Below, piece after piece: positions 33,362-45,830 of a stretch of 45,830 nt of DNA (its first letter is position 1; each line of letters begins with the position of its first letter). Location: the NCBI GenBank assembly GCA_029747585.1, contig JAPEVF010000357.1, positions 1 to 45,830 on the forward strand. Reading direction: 5' to 3'. This stretch comes from Pleurotus djamor (taxonomy: Eukaryota; Basidiomycota; Agaricomycetes; Agaricales; Pleurotaceae). A program made the translations under genes and the position numbers. Under the pieces are notes generated by a model that saw only the letters and a program-made list of their open reading frames with translations, had not been told where the DNA came from and did not search any database.

Positions 33362-33663
33362 GTAAGGTAGACGCACGCCATGCCCATCCAATCACATGAC
33401 GTGTGACCACGGTGACGATCAGGCCTTTTGGCTAGAGTCTCCAACTTCCGCCTGTTGTTTCTCAGGCGTCGCTTTCCTTTGTAAATCTTTCAAAAAATAT
33501 CTCATCGACTTGGGATAGGATTTTTTCAACCCAAAATCTCCGCAATTTACCGTTCTAGATTTTGGGTTGAAGACATTTTGACTTTTGTATGAGCTGAAAT
33601 TTCTGAAACATTTTAAGTCAAAGTCACGCTCCATTGGATGGGCATGGAGTGCGTCTACCTTAC
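33362..33663. mobile_element. MITE-like inverted-repeat element
   Basis: Two 31-bp arms (33362-33392 and 33633-33663) are inverted copies with one mismatch. They enclose about 240 bp that contain a second, perfect 15-bp inverted repeat (33525-33539 and 33557-33571, ttcaacccaaaatct). There is no coding capacity. The nested hairpin layout and short length suggest a miniature inverted-repeat element; a flanking target-site duplication was not obvious. The rest of 33195-33948 shows nothing else. Confidence 0.6.
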
Positions 33664-33948
33664 GCGCTTTGCTTGTGAGATCAACGCGATACTCTTGGGT
33701 TAACCGGTGAAGGTCGGTGAGCGGTCCATTCGGTATGCACGGCGTCAGGGGGCTACTCCTGTGAAGGGGCCCGGGTTGTCTAACAACCTCGAACACACCG
33801 TCAGATGTTCACGCTGCAAATCCGCGAAGATTTTAGGCAACGTACAACTATTAACAGCTTCGTAGCTCTGTTTAGCTACGTACAAGGCACACAGTTGCAT
33901 CTTACTTGGGCACAAGACGAAGGAAACGGAAAGATGTGCTTAAAGGGG

Positions 33949-35714
33949 CTAATTGAGGGAATCCCCTGAAGCGAAGCGGAGAGGGGAGACAGCGGGGAGC
34001 CTATCTTCTTTGGTTCTTAAGTCGTCCTCAGAGCACGCGAGATGCACTAGAAGGCATATGCTGCTCGGATTGACGAGATGAAGAAGATAGGAAGGACACA
34101 TACGAACGACACGAGTTGACAGGGCACTATGAAGGTGCGTTTGAATCCTTTGAATTGGTGCAGTGTTGGCCACGCGTCCCTTGATGACTAACAAGATACT
34201 TACTGATATCCAGCTGTAGCTAGCTCGGGCTGGACAAATTGAATAGTGATGAGACAGGCTGGTAAGACCTGGGACCGTTAAAATACTGACCTTGATCCTT
34301 GTGTGCAGCATCACATTGAAAACGGATATCCCTATAAGACCACCACGACGTCAGCATCCTCCTTCGAAGCGAATTCACTCCAGTGATTTGAAGATTGGGC
34401 ATGAGGATGTACCTAGCATTGTAGCAACATATAAGAATCCTGTGAGACACTCAAGCGTCAGCGAGGACCAAGACGTAGAGTATAGCGTAGAGTTGATCAT
34501 ACCATCCTTTATCAAAATATCAAGGATATGTAAGCTCGAAGATCCAGCGATGCGAGCGGTGCGTCTCCAACGAAGAATGACGGTGAGAGCTAGGGCAAAG
34601 TTTACTACGGGCATGCGTAGTCATTTCGAGTTTATTAAACAGCAAGTAGAAAATTGCGTACTGGAATTGTAGGAGGTGCACATCAACGCAGGTATAGATT
34701 TTACGCCGTTGCTTGTCTGGGGAAGTGAGCGAGAGCAGTGGTTTGACGCGGTAGTGAAGGAAGTGACGAATGCCTTGAAGGCTACACGTAGAAGTCAATT
34801 CACCTAAGAGTTAATCGCAGTGGGCTGTTGGGTTGTTATTCACCAGTATCTTGAGCGATATCGCGTGCAAGCACCATTGTGAATGGTGCGAAGAAAAGCT
34901 ATCATTGGTGGTTAACTTTTAGGACGAGCACTTACGAGGTGAAATCGACTAACAAACGCGAGGCCGCCAAGTGTCCATAGAGAGGTACGAGTGCGACGCC
35001 AGAGGGCGTATGTCCGTACAGACAAGGAGACTGATCATGTTTCACAGTGGAAGCCTTGAGAAGGTAGAAACTGAAGGACCTACCATTGGCGGATATGGCC
35101 GTCATGCACATCAGCGCTACAACACAAGATGAATCAATGGTCGCCGACGGGGTACTCAGGGTGATGGAGGGGTAGACGCACCTCCTATGAAGATAGTAAA
35201 TCGTCGGGACTCCTTGGTTATCATAAAGTTTAGAATGTGTGTTGGCTCGCGATTGACCTTACAGAAATAAGACTGAGAAACGCGGAGAGGAGCCCTCCAT
35301 ACCGAGCGACGAGATATGTCGCGTGGATCATGGAAGGTCGCCGTGATTTCCAAAGGAAGCCGAGCTGGGGAGTAGTAGCTGTGGTGTGAACTTGGTAGCC
35401 TATGTGGTGAATGAGCGTGAATGAGCGGACACACCTCGTCTGAGAAGGTAAGGCTGTAGTCGTACAGCTAGCACCATGAACATGTTATGCGAAGTTCATT
35501 TCAGTGGATGCGGAGGAAGAACCCGTACCAGTAGCGCCATACTCCCATCTGGTGGTTAGTTTGCCCAGTGAGTCTACAGATCCCCTTTCAGAAGCATGAT
35601 AACGCTTACACACTGCGCTCTGAGAGTAGCATCACATTGAGAGACCTAAATCACAGAGGAAGGGCAGGGATGGCATACCGTAGTCATTCTCAAATCATCA
35701 AGGCAGGCGTCCAT
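33949..35714 (-). CDS. DUF6533-type multi-spanning membrane protein, copy B
   Basis: The first exon (35714-35679) encodes MDACLDDLRMTT, followed by a 10-nt microexon, a 20-nt exon and a 33-nt exon that join to SAVYGSMALLLYDYSLTFSD, the DUF6533 opening. Then follow FLWKSRRPSMIHATYLVARY, RRFTIFIGALMCMTAISAN, SLSVRTYALWRRTRTSLWTL, LFFAPFTMVLARDIAQDTAF, a Cys-containing loop (SNHCSRSLPQTSNGVKSIPA), INFALALTVILRWRRTARIA, ILDILIKDGFLYVATMLG and a tail ending FASGDSLN. The chain stays open through all exons, in contrast to copy A. Six to seven membrane helices are expected. Function unknown; plasma-membrane location is inferred. Confidence 0.82.
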
Positions 35715-36644
35715 TAGGCGTAACAAGTTGAGGGAGCTGTTTGAATAAAGCCGCCTCTTTCTATCGTAGCATACCTTTGTAGTGGCAGTAATTTGATGGT
35801 TGGAGAATGATTTGATGGCGACTGTGCACAGTCCGGTGGCGTCGAGTACACTGCATGACGCGCCGTCGATCACGGTGCAGAGATATACTCGGAAGAGAGC
35901 TATTAAGCAGGGAGTTGTCTCCAATTGAAATTATAAAATCAAGAGGCTTGTATACAGTTGTCGTGGCTGTCGAAGGTATGAGCGTTGATGCGCCGAGGAA
36001 CCGAGCGCTCATACAGTGGAGAATGCGATGCCAAATGCCGAACTAGCAAGATAAGAATAGGGAAGGGTCGAAAGCTATGGTTAACTACCATGGAGCTGTT
36101 AGCGCGGTTCCGGAGACCTGATGCCCCGGTCAACTGGAACCTCAAGACGCGCTCCACCAAAAAAAAAAGAATAGGGAAGGGTGTGTAAGACGTACCCAGA
36201 GCACGGTGTTTTCTTGATGGCGCGCGTCTTGAAGCTTGAGGCTTTGAGGTTCCAGTTGGCTGGGCTATCAGGTCTCCAGAACGGCGCTTTTGAGCCGTGT
36301 TGACCACAACTTCCTAGGAGAAGTGGTTTTGAAGACTAGCCACCGCGGGGAAGTGCCTTTACGCACAAATTGTGGGATTCAAGGCCTTTGATGAAGTATC
36401 ATCCGACCTCCTCCTGGTAGGAGCAGGGTAGTCTTCGCTGACCGACAGACGCTCGGGTTCTTGTAAAGTTCAATAGAGTCGTTTCAAATAGGGGGTAAAA
36501 CAGGGACAAGGTCTGAATCCGGGCGGCCCGGACCGGCATCCACTCTGGCGCCAAACCGTTACCACAACCTCGTTCGTCCAATCTTGGGCCCTGTACGTAT
36601 GTAGGCATTGCTGCGGCGAACATGTTTTTTGTTCGACCATCATC
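35715..36644. other. Gene-free interval with a hairpin element
   Basis: This is the promoter side of DUF6533 copy B and of the MFS transporter. It contains the inverted repeat at 36102-36287 (separate entry), an A10 run at about 36159-36168 and open frames without family resemblance. Confidence 0.5.
36102..36287. repeat. Inverted repeat with 45-bp arms
   Basis: The arms at 36102-36146 and 36242-36287 are inverted copies with roughly 85-90% identity (shared core ggagacctgat and ccaactggaacctcaa). The pairing continues inward (aagacgcgc near 36145-36153 against gcgcgtctt near 36222-36230). A 15-bp direct repeat (aagaatagggaaggg) lies at about 36053-36067 and 36168-36182, the second copy inside the loop. 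It is probably a decayed MITE or folded insertion; there is no coding capacity. Confidence 0.6.
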
Positions 36645-38375
36645 ATGGTCAGCGCTTCGCGCACACCACTGCCCAGGCTGCAACTCGCGATCGTGCTACT
36701 CATCCAAGCTGCTGAACCGTTGACCGCCTCGGTGATACTGCCATTCATCAATCAGTTTGTTTTTGAGAGTGGTATCACGGGTGGGGACGAGCGGACGATA
36801 GGATACTACGCTGGGATCATTGTGCGTTGCATATCTTCATACGCTGAATGATGTTTCTTACCAGTTGAGTATTCAGGGATCGTTGTTTTTCTTCACGGAA
36901 TGTCTATTTGTTTTGTTCTGGAGCCGGCTTTCTGATCGCGTTGGGCGGAAACCTATCCTGCTCGGTGGGATGTTTGGGCTTTCTCTGACTATCTTGAGCG
37001 CGGGTGCGACCAAGAGCTACTACCTCTTTGCACTGAGCCGATCACTACAAGGCGTGTTCAATGGGAATGTTGGTCAGTTCTTCCGCGATCTTATTTCGAG
37101 CTTGACTCATCTGGTCGCTTTGCAGGAGTATCCAGAACGGTCATGGTTGAGGTACGCTAATCGCCTATTCTTATATGTCGTCGTGGTTGACTTGGTGACT
37201 GCGACTCTGCTTAGATCACTGACCCAAGCAATATGGCAGACGCGTTTAGCTTCTTTCCTCCGGTCTCTATGCTAGGAAGCACCGTTGGGTTAATCTCTCA
37301 GCAGTCTAACATCATCATAGTCACTGAAAAGCTTCAATAGCCCTCTTATCGGTGGAACACTTTCACACCCAGCCACACACTGGCCGTCCATCTTCGGGAA
37401 CGCCTTCTTTCGTGATTACCCTTACTTCTTACCTTGCGCAGCCGTGTCGCTCTTCCCGCTTCTCTGCTTCATTATAGGCGCGATAAAATTGAACGAGGTA
37501 CGTTATAGGATACATTCTTCACATCACCCTTGAACGTCCATCTTAGACGTTTCCATCGACTGCTAGACGCGTTGATTATGCTTGCCGCTCCGACGCGTCG
37601 GCGGACAGCAGCTCAGAAACAGAGCCACTGCTCACCTCCCCGACACAAGCCAATAAGTCATCTCCGCCTGTATCAAGTCTCCTCATCCGCCCAGTCCGAC
37701 TCTGTCTCGCCACCTCAGCATTCCGCGCCATCACGACCGAGTCGTTCCGTGCCCTCATGCCCCTCATGTTCTCCACATCTATTCCCAACGGTGGCTTGGC
37801 GATGTCTTCCGCTCGCATTGGGACAATCTTGGCTGTGTGGGGCCTGTGCAATGGTGTTTTTCAACTACTCTGCTTCGCGCCGGTCAATCGGCGGCTTGGA
37901 TCAAGGAGGGCTTTCCAAATCACCTACGGAAGCTACCTCATCTCTTTTGGGGCTTATCCGGTGATGAGTTATTATGCGAAGCAGGGTGGTAAGGTTGATG
38001 GAACGGTGCTGGTTGTTTTGGGAGTGCAACAGGTGTTTGCGGCGTTGGGGGCTATGGCGTATGGTGCGTCATTTGCCATCATTTTATCTTTCCAACCAAC
38101 TGTGTTGATCGCGCTATAAAATGTGATCAGGCTGCAATCAACTCCTCGTCATTGGTTCTGTGCCGAATCATCAAGCCCTTGCAACAGTCAACGGTGTCGC
38201 CCAGGTTGTCAACTCGATGATGAAAGCCATAGCTCCCGCCCTGGCTTCCTCGCTCTTCTCGGTGTCTGTGCAGCATAATATTGTAGATGGGTATTTCGTG
38301 TATGTTTTCCTCCTTGGGATAGTGGCGTTTGGTTTGTATGTTTCGACGTTGTTACCACGAAATACGGAAGATTGA
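36645..38375 (+). CDS. MFS transporter (zinc-induced-facilitator-like/DHA1-type)
   Basis: Seven exons (36645-36821, 36877-37072, 37126-37151, 37215-37288, 37341-37497, 37547-38063, 38131-38375) total 1392 nt, 463 residues, in one frame. Helix 1 is LQLAIVLLIQAAEPLTASVI. The loop 2-3 MFS signature is WSRLSDRVGRKPILLGG, followed by FALSRSLQGVFNGNVGV. A Ser-rich central loop separates two six-helix halves, and helices continue to GYFVYVFLLGIVAFGLYVST. Fungal proteins of this type are annotated as ZRT/ZIFL-like or multidrug transporters; the substrate is unknown. The very short third exon (26 nt) carries the conserved VSRTVMVE segment. Confidence 0.87.
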
Positions 38376-39374
38376 CTAAATTATTCTATGTGGTCTGGAT
38401 GAGCTCTGTAAGCTTCATACAACTGGTTGTTGATACTGTTCAAGATGACAGCCCGAGCTGCGACTGACATTAACAGGTTTTCGTTAAAAGGGATGACGCG
38501 ATGACGTGTGTCACGTGTGACCATCCGTGCAAAGGCGTGACCGCGCCAGCCCTTTGGCTTGGTTTCGACAACCACTGCGACTTCTGCCGCTTTCCGACCA
38601 TCGCACCACACAATGCATTGCTAATATGCTGACATCTATTCGCCACTGCTGTACACACTTCGGCGGAGTCGCCTCCCTCGATATTGAATTGGATTCAACG
38701 GTCACTGATCCATCGATCATCCTGGACATGGAGGAGGACACCACGTCTTGCAATGCCCGAGTAACGAGTTGGATCCGTTCTACGCGACAATACATTCTGG
38801 AATTCTCTCTCAGTGTGACCTTGACATTCGGACTTCCCGGCTGACTTCCTGCGATGTCGCGTACTTCGCTTGACACACTGTCACAACTCCGCCCTGTCGG
38901 TTCAACCTATTTCTATCTAATCACATACCCAAAAATCACAGCGAGATCATACGGCTGAAATTGATATTGGAACTACAGGTCTCGAACGACGTCCTGCCGG
39001 ACTTATGCTTGCATGGAAATCCACTTGTTACTAAGTGGATACTTTTATTCCTGCAATGTCTCCGATGCTCAGGACCGGTTGGCGACATTTCAATTTAATG
39101 ACAAGCCGGAACTTGTGCATTATTCTAATACGTTACAACTCATGAGATGTACTCCGAGAGGGGAACAGACTGGGGGGATGCGATGCCGTCGTCTACCTTC
39201 TACGACGAAGGATTGAACTTGGGATTAGCAGGTGAGCCACGTCTGGTACCGTATGCACTGTCGATGAGGTATTTAAACCCATGATTACTGCAGAGATTTA
39301 AACAGTATCAACAGCTTCATCCTCTCAAAGCATCTCTCGGCCAACTTTCCAACCAACCAAACGTCTTATTCACC
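38376..39374. other. Gene-free interval upstream of the amino-acid oxidase
   Basis: About 1 kb contains no gene I can support. A CACGTG core lies inside a palindrome-like ggtcacacgtgacac (minus-strand reading, about 38508-38522). The DAAO promoter element is listed separately. Confidence 0.45.
39270..39277 (+). promoter_or_regulatory. TATA-like box of the D-amino-acid oxidase gene
   Basis: TATTTAAA lies about 100 bp upstream of the start codon at 39375, with a pyrimidine-rich leader between them. Confidence 0.4.
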
Positions 39375-40940
39375 ATGTCCTACCAAGCTTCATCCTCTGA
39401 TCTCTACCTTACTCGTGTCGGTGACGAGCTGATCCTCAACCAAGGCAGCAACCTGGCTACCAAGTTTCCGCCTGTGAAGCGCGTCCTGGTTATTGGAGGC
39501 GGCGTGACTGGCCTGACGGTATGCACCGGTCTTGGTAGCGATGTGCAAGGACGTTGACTTGTGTTTCCACAGACTACATGGGCCTTGCTTGACGCTGGCT
39601 ACGACGTGACCGTCATCTCAGAGAGGTGGGCTTCATTGAGCGACCGCCTGACATCTCAGATTGCCGGTGCTTTGTACGTGCTTTATGGATTCCTTGGCTT
39701 GTATCTAACCCGCTTCAATACAGGTGGGAATGGCCCCCAGCTGTCTGCGGCAAGCACACCAACTTGATCTCCCTTGACAATTCCAAGCGCTGGTGTATGA
39801 CCTCCTACCGCGCCTTGAGCAAGCTCATGAGTACCTTGCCTGCTGAAGAACACGGTGTGCGCATGCGTGCAGCCAACTTCTTCTTTGAGCAAACCCTCGA
39901 CGCGATGCCTGGTCAGCTGGAGAAGATGTATGAGATCGAGGCTCAAACCGAGGTCAGAACTTCTTCCATGCGGGAAAATTTATATGTGATTGACTTGTCG
40001 TGCCGCAGATTCTGGGATTCAAGCATGATCCTACCTTGGTGACCCAGCACGCAGTCAACCAAAAAGCTGGTGTAGTTGACTCCTACCGCCACCTCGCGCC
40101 TGTCATCGATACTGACCACTACATGGCCTGGCTCAAGCATACCGTCGCAAAGAAGGGTGCTCGATTCATCACTGCTAAAGTCAGTGGTGACCTGTTGGCT
40201 CAGGAAGACAAGCTGTTATCAAAGTATGGCGCCATCGCGATGATCAACTGTACTGGCTTGAATGCTGCTGAGACCGCCGGGGACAAGACTGTCGTCCCTC
40301 TTCGGGGTGCTTTGATCCGAGTTATCAATGATGGCACGAAGTTCCCCAAAGTCAACGAAGCGTTGTGTGTGTCGCATGACGATACTCACGGTGCGGACGC
40401 GGAGGATATCGTGTTCATTGTTCCGAGGAATGACAAGACACTCATTCTTGGAGGTGCGTGCTCTCTTCTCTACCTTAACAGACCGCTCTCTTTCTCACTA
40501 TGATACCTATGTGCATGAAGGTCTTGTCCAACCTCATGTCTACAGCTTGGACTTGACTATCAACAGCCCCGAGATCGTGCGCATGCGGGAGAGGTGTAAC
40601 GCCTTTGTCCCCGGTTTGGAGAATGCTGAACTCGACCCGGACCCATTCGTCCAAGGACTTCGACCATTCAGGGAGGCCAACGTCCGAGTAGAGAGGGAAC
40701 AGCGCACCAGAGCTGATGGGTCTATCAGCCGTACGATTCACTCTTATGGGCAAGGAGGGTATGTTCAACGATATTCCATCTCAAGGCTTTTCAGTCTTAT
40801 TGACGACTTGTCACTTGTTGCATAGGTCCGGGTTCACTCTATCCTTTGGATGTGCAGCCGATGTGCTGGCATTGCTAGAAGAACTCCAGGTCGAGTTGCC
40901 CTACTCTTCGAGGAGCTCGTATACCCAAGCACACTTGTGA
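39375..40940 (+). CDS. D-amino-acid oxidase (FAD-dependent), peroxisomal
   Basis: Oxidative deamination of D-amino acids to 2-oxo acids, ammonia and H2O2. Six exons (39375-39518, 39573-39673, 39724-39952, 40009-40453, 40521-40758, 40826-40940) total 1272 nt, 423 residues. The N-terminal FAD-binding motif is RVLVIGGGVTGLTTTWALLD, followed by VTVISERWAS and SQIAGALWEWPP, the DAAO-type region after the dinucleotide fold. Later come INCTGLNAAE, VPLRGALIRV, and the C-terminal family signature SYGQGGSGFTLSFGCA. The last three residues, AHL, fit the peroxisomal PTS1 consensus. It could also prefer D-aspartate, which cannot be decided here. Confidence 0.9.
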
Positions 40941-42136
40941 TTCAGATACCATACTTTTATTACACCTGTCCGGTTCATACATGTCGTACGCGTACCAGCC
41001 CTAGAGTGACCTTAATTATCATCCATACTTCAGCCTTTCTCGGTTTGCATCTCGGCGGTGCTGCGCGATTGTTGAGTTCAGAGTTGTCGTTGCGACGAGA
41101 GCGTTCGCAACACCACGGCGCCATCTTTGGACCTGAAGAAGGCTTTCAGTGCGTGGTTTGTCATCAACACCGGCTTTCCAGGAGTACAAGTCAGGCTGAA
41201 GTATGTTCGTGGTGCGAACGTCTCCACCTCAAGAGGCCTAAGCAATAGCAGACGCCTTACACGCAAGTAGGAAGAGGCAGGGAAAAAGCATGACTTGATT
41301 CTGGTGTTGTCGATCCCATACGGGCCGTTAAATGACATGCAAATAGCTATCAAAACGATCTTGGGTGGGAAGCATCCATCTCCCTGGAAAAAAGGGTGTC
41401 AAGATTTCGCGGTGAAGAAAGAGAGTCGACGAAATCCCAAATATGACCAGGTGAACTTTCGATAAAGAGAAAAAATTGCTTGAAAATTTCTTTATGTACT
41501 CCCAAGGTTTCCCACGGTCAGAAACGTGTACATAAGGCGTCGGTGGCTTGCTTTTGTTTCTTCTTTATGTACAGTCACCTCGACGCACATCCTCTCTTGT
41601 AAACGATGCCCATCCTCGAGTCGTTTGGTCAGGTTGACGGTCGAGAAGAGGGATGAACCGGGACTGGGCATGCCGTTTGATCTAGTTGTTTCCACCTACA
41701 TAGCGGCTAATCAGCTTCGGGCACATTTTTGTAGACTACTTGCTTGCGAACATGATTTCTGACTTTTGAACCTACTTTCGGCTGTAAAATGGCATTCTTG
41801 AATTTTGAATTGACCGCTGGAATAGCTCTCGAGTTGCCTAGGTGTTGCTAGCAAGCCAGACTTGCTTCGCCCGTGCTCATCGTCTGGGACGTCGGCGGTT
41901 CACTAGGGACTCGCCGGGTGGAATATCCTACGACTAAAGCTCTGACACCCAAGGCTGTCCTATCCGCTGGTCGTTGGCACATCCGCCAACAGCTTTTCGT
42001 TTCTCGGTCACGAGATTTTCAAAAGACTGGCATGGACGCGAAATCTACATAAACCCCACCCCCGCACAAGGGGTCCTCAGATAGTCTTTCTATCTTGTTG
42101 ATCTTTGCGTAACATCTACTGCCGTCTTTCGCCAGA
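40941..42136. other. Gene-free interval upstream of the kinase
   Basis: About 1.2 kb contains no supported gene. One frame near 41130-41220 shows a C-x2-C...C-x2-C pattern (CVVCHQHR and CSWCERLH), but it runs on from an overlap with the DAAO 3' end and has no start of its own. A TATA-like tacataaa lies at 42046-42053, about 85 bp before the kinase ATG. Confidence 0.45.
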
Positions 42137-43905
<1,769 letters not shown>

Positions 43906-44113
43906 AGGCCGATGCAATATACCTTGATTTATTATTATTTATTCAAATATGCTTCTCTTGAACCCACGCAATACCCAAATCATACCCAACATCATTGATC
44001 ATTATGACTACTTTGCCAACCAGTTGACCCGCCATACCAGAATAATGAATCGTCTACAACCCTAGAAGGAAGTATCCGTGTCGAATTGTCCGCAGGCTCG
44101 AAGATGTATGTGC

Positions 44114-44300
44114 AATCCCGCCTCCGACCCCGAAGCTGAGGTCGTCACGGAGGATGTTTTTGAGACCGCATATAGAGCCTTCAAGGCGTTCCTACGCAAG
44201 CTCAAGCGTCAGGTTAAGCTCCCTGCGAGTGACAGGGGAATAGCCTAGATTGACGCTTTGGTTGACCCCGTCCAAGTCAAGCTGAAGAGAACGTTGGATG
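44114..44300 (+). pseudogene. Short decayed coding-like segment
   Basis: From an ATG at about 44106-44114 one frame reads PEAEVVTEDVFETAYRAFKA, FLRKLKRQVKLPASDRGIA, then a TAG at about 44246, then in the same frame IDALVDPVQVKLKRTLDE. A plausible intron (GT at about 44303, AG at about 44360) follows. The amphipathic, Lys/Glu-rich composition suggests former coding. I do not recognise it. The rest of 43906-44742 shows nothing else; the tract tattattatttattc after the kinase stop is probably its AT-rich 3' end. Confidence 0.3.
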
Positions 44301-44742
44301 AGGTCTGTGTCCCATTACTCTATCCTTATCAAACTCGGGGTTTTGCTCATCTATCGGCTTCAGCCCAAAGACAATCTATTGCACTTTTGATGAGGAAGGC
44401 ATGGTCAGCATTCATACAGGCGTGCTTAATCATGCATCAAGGGTAGCTCTAGGCTAGTCACAAATATATAAGCTCTTTGGAACGTACGCAAAGCGTAAGG
44501 ACAAAAAGCTACTGTTTCGGGCGACGCCCGCTTTCGATATCCATGTCTTCCAGCGTAAATCGCCTGGGTGTCTTGTTGTCATCTTCGGGCCTCAACATAG
44601 ACATGTTTCCTGTAATGTCAAGGGGAGAGGTGATTGTCTAAAACACCGTGGTCAACGAAGAACGAACGATTAATGAAAGTGGGGACGGACCGTGAAACAC
44701 GTTTGACCAGCGGACATGCTCTATCACACAAAAAGTCCAGGA

Positions 44743-45830
44743 TCAACCAATGATCAGATACGATGATTGGAATCCACGCACGATTGGTCGAGTACGCGAC
44801 TCCGTGTTCCCGGTCACGTAAACCTGTCCCTTTGGCTTTCCCATCAATGCACCACGATCCGCGCGCGCGTTGAGTGACGCTAAGAACGTATTTGTGTATA
44901 GCTTACTGAGCGCGAAGTCTGGGATGAAGTTACTGATAGGAAACGGGTGAGCAACAGGCCAGATATGACACAACAGGGATATACGTACATTCCAGTCCCA
45001 GGCAGCGCGAGGAAGAGGATAGCGTCCGCCAATGCAAATATTGCGGTGAGCAATCCAGTCTGGACGGTGACTTCTCGAAGAGTTAGCAATGAAAGCAGGG
45101 TAAACGGCATGCATGTATGAGCTCACATATGATGATTTTATTCAACACGCTATCGGTAACTTCGATCCCGGTGCGCTTTCGATACTGGGGTAGAAAGGGT
45201 TTCAGTCAGTCAGTCGGCAAACAATCCCAAGCCTCGGGAACCACGGACCAATGTTATTATGAGAGTGCCTGTGATGATAGCATCGACGAGCGCAGAAGAC
45301 ACCAGCCATGTCGTGGAGGCCGGAATGAACTTGGGAAAGTCTTCAAAGTTGGGGAAGATTGACACGAGAATCGTGATGGATAATCCTCCCCCTTGAAACG
45401 GGTATTTACGCGTCAATCATACACCTAGGACGGACGGATAAAAGGTTCTTACCAAAGGAAACAATTGCCAAGGTGGCAATAAATAAGGCGAGAAGCAACG
45501 ATCCCGTAAGCTTCCGTATCCTATACGCTAGGAAGAGTTGTACAGGAGTCGATACGAGCACCTAGGGTGCAAGTCAGCCTTGATCATTATACAGAGAGGA
45601 GGACCGTACGATCACAACGGCATCTAGAAGTCGAGGTGGGTCAGTTAGTCGTTGCTAAAGGGCTAACTAGTGGATCCCTCGCGCACCTACTGATAATACT
45701 GCAACAAATGGGTCAAAATCAGAATGTGTCGTTTGCAAAGGTGAAAGTATACAAACGTTTAGGTGGCTTGGGTGGCTGAGAAGGGGGACGAGCTGATCGA
45801 AGAATTATGAGAACAACGACTCAACCCTGA
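44743..45830 (-). CDS. DUF6534 multi-spanning membrane protein 3; 5' end outside window
   Basis: Only the 3' two-thirds is present. Reading leftward: a 12-nt exon (about 45687-45676), a 14-nt microexon (45623-45610, AVVI), then VLVSTPVQLFLAYRIRKLTG, LLLALFIATLAIVSF, GGGLSITILVSIFPNFEDFP, ASTTWLVSSALVDAIITGTL. After that come YRKRTGIEVTDSVLNKIII, TVQTGLLTAIFALADAILFL, the DUF6534 hallmark IPDFALSKLYTNTFLASLNA with RADRG, and a polar tail ending SSYLIIG. This is the most canonical of the three DUF6534 genes here and lies 11.5 kb from the other two, separated by the transporter, oxidase and kinase. Function unknown. Confidence 0.85.

Noticed and set aside
38376..40940. Biosynthetic cluster joining the MFS transporter, DAAO and kinase
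   Set aside because: No core synthase, no shared regulator and no pathway logic link them; adjacency alone is not enough.
40850..41248. Plus-strand frame with a C-x2-C...C-x2-C pattern
   Set aside because: It starts inside the last DAAO exon in another frame, has no start of its own, and the Cys spacing alone is weak evidence for a zinc-binding domain.

Overview
The window looks like nuclear DNA of an agaricomycete (mushroom-forming basidiomycete). Almost every gene is cut by many 48-66 nt GT-AG introns, several exons are only 4-20 nt long, and the protein families (DUF6533 and DUF6534 membrane proteins, double-DUF427 protein, FH2-less formin-type protein, Ncp1-like protein) are typical of that group. 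Scattered N's, mainly at 17.2-18.7 kb, mark it as draft sequence. Coordinates of splice sites were worked out by hand and may be off by a base; where I could chain all exons I checked that the coding length is a multiple of three.

Left part (1-9.7 kb): a nitronate monooxygenase running off the left edge (-), a formin GBD/FH3 protein without FH2 (+), a four-repeat hemopexin-like protein (+), an extended SDR whose catalytic Tyr is replaced by Phe (-), a tRNA-Gly(CCC) (+) and a 14-exon membrane-anchored GMC oxidoreductase with a 4-nt microexon (-).

Accessory-looking stretch (9.7-18.8 kb): two genes I cannot assign (- and +), an intact double-DUF427 gene and a decayed fragment of its first exon 4.7 kb away, a mitochondrial-carrier-like membrane protein (-), two copies of a ~350-bp dispersed repeat and a broken transposon-type ORF in N-rich sequence.

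Middle (18.8-26.2 kb): an Ncp1-like coiled-coil protein (+), then a ~6-kb paladin/PTP-like phytase gene (-) with three complete CX5R loops.

Membrane-protein cluster (26.4-35.7 kb, with a fifth member at the right edge): two DUF6533 paralogues (one broken by a 7-bp tandem duplication) and three DUF6534 genes, all split into many very small exons whose sizes are conserved between paralogues. Two inverted-repeat elements lie in and beside this cluster (33.4-33.7 and 36.1-36.3 kb).

Right part (36.6-45.8 kb): an MFS transporter (+), a D-amino-acid oxidase with a peroxisomal C-terminus (+), a membrane-anchored Ser/Thr kinase (+) with a one-base frame jump at an N, a short decayed ORF, and the 3' part of the third DUF6534 gene (-). 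I see no operon-like logic; neighbours are mostly independent, apart from the DUF6533/6534 cluster, which looks like local duplication and decay of one receptor-like membrane family.
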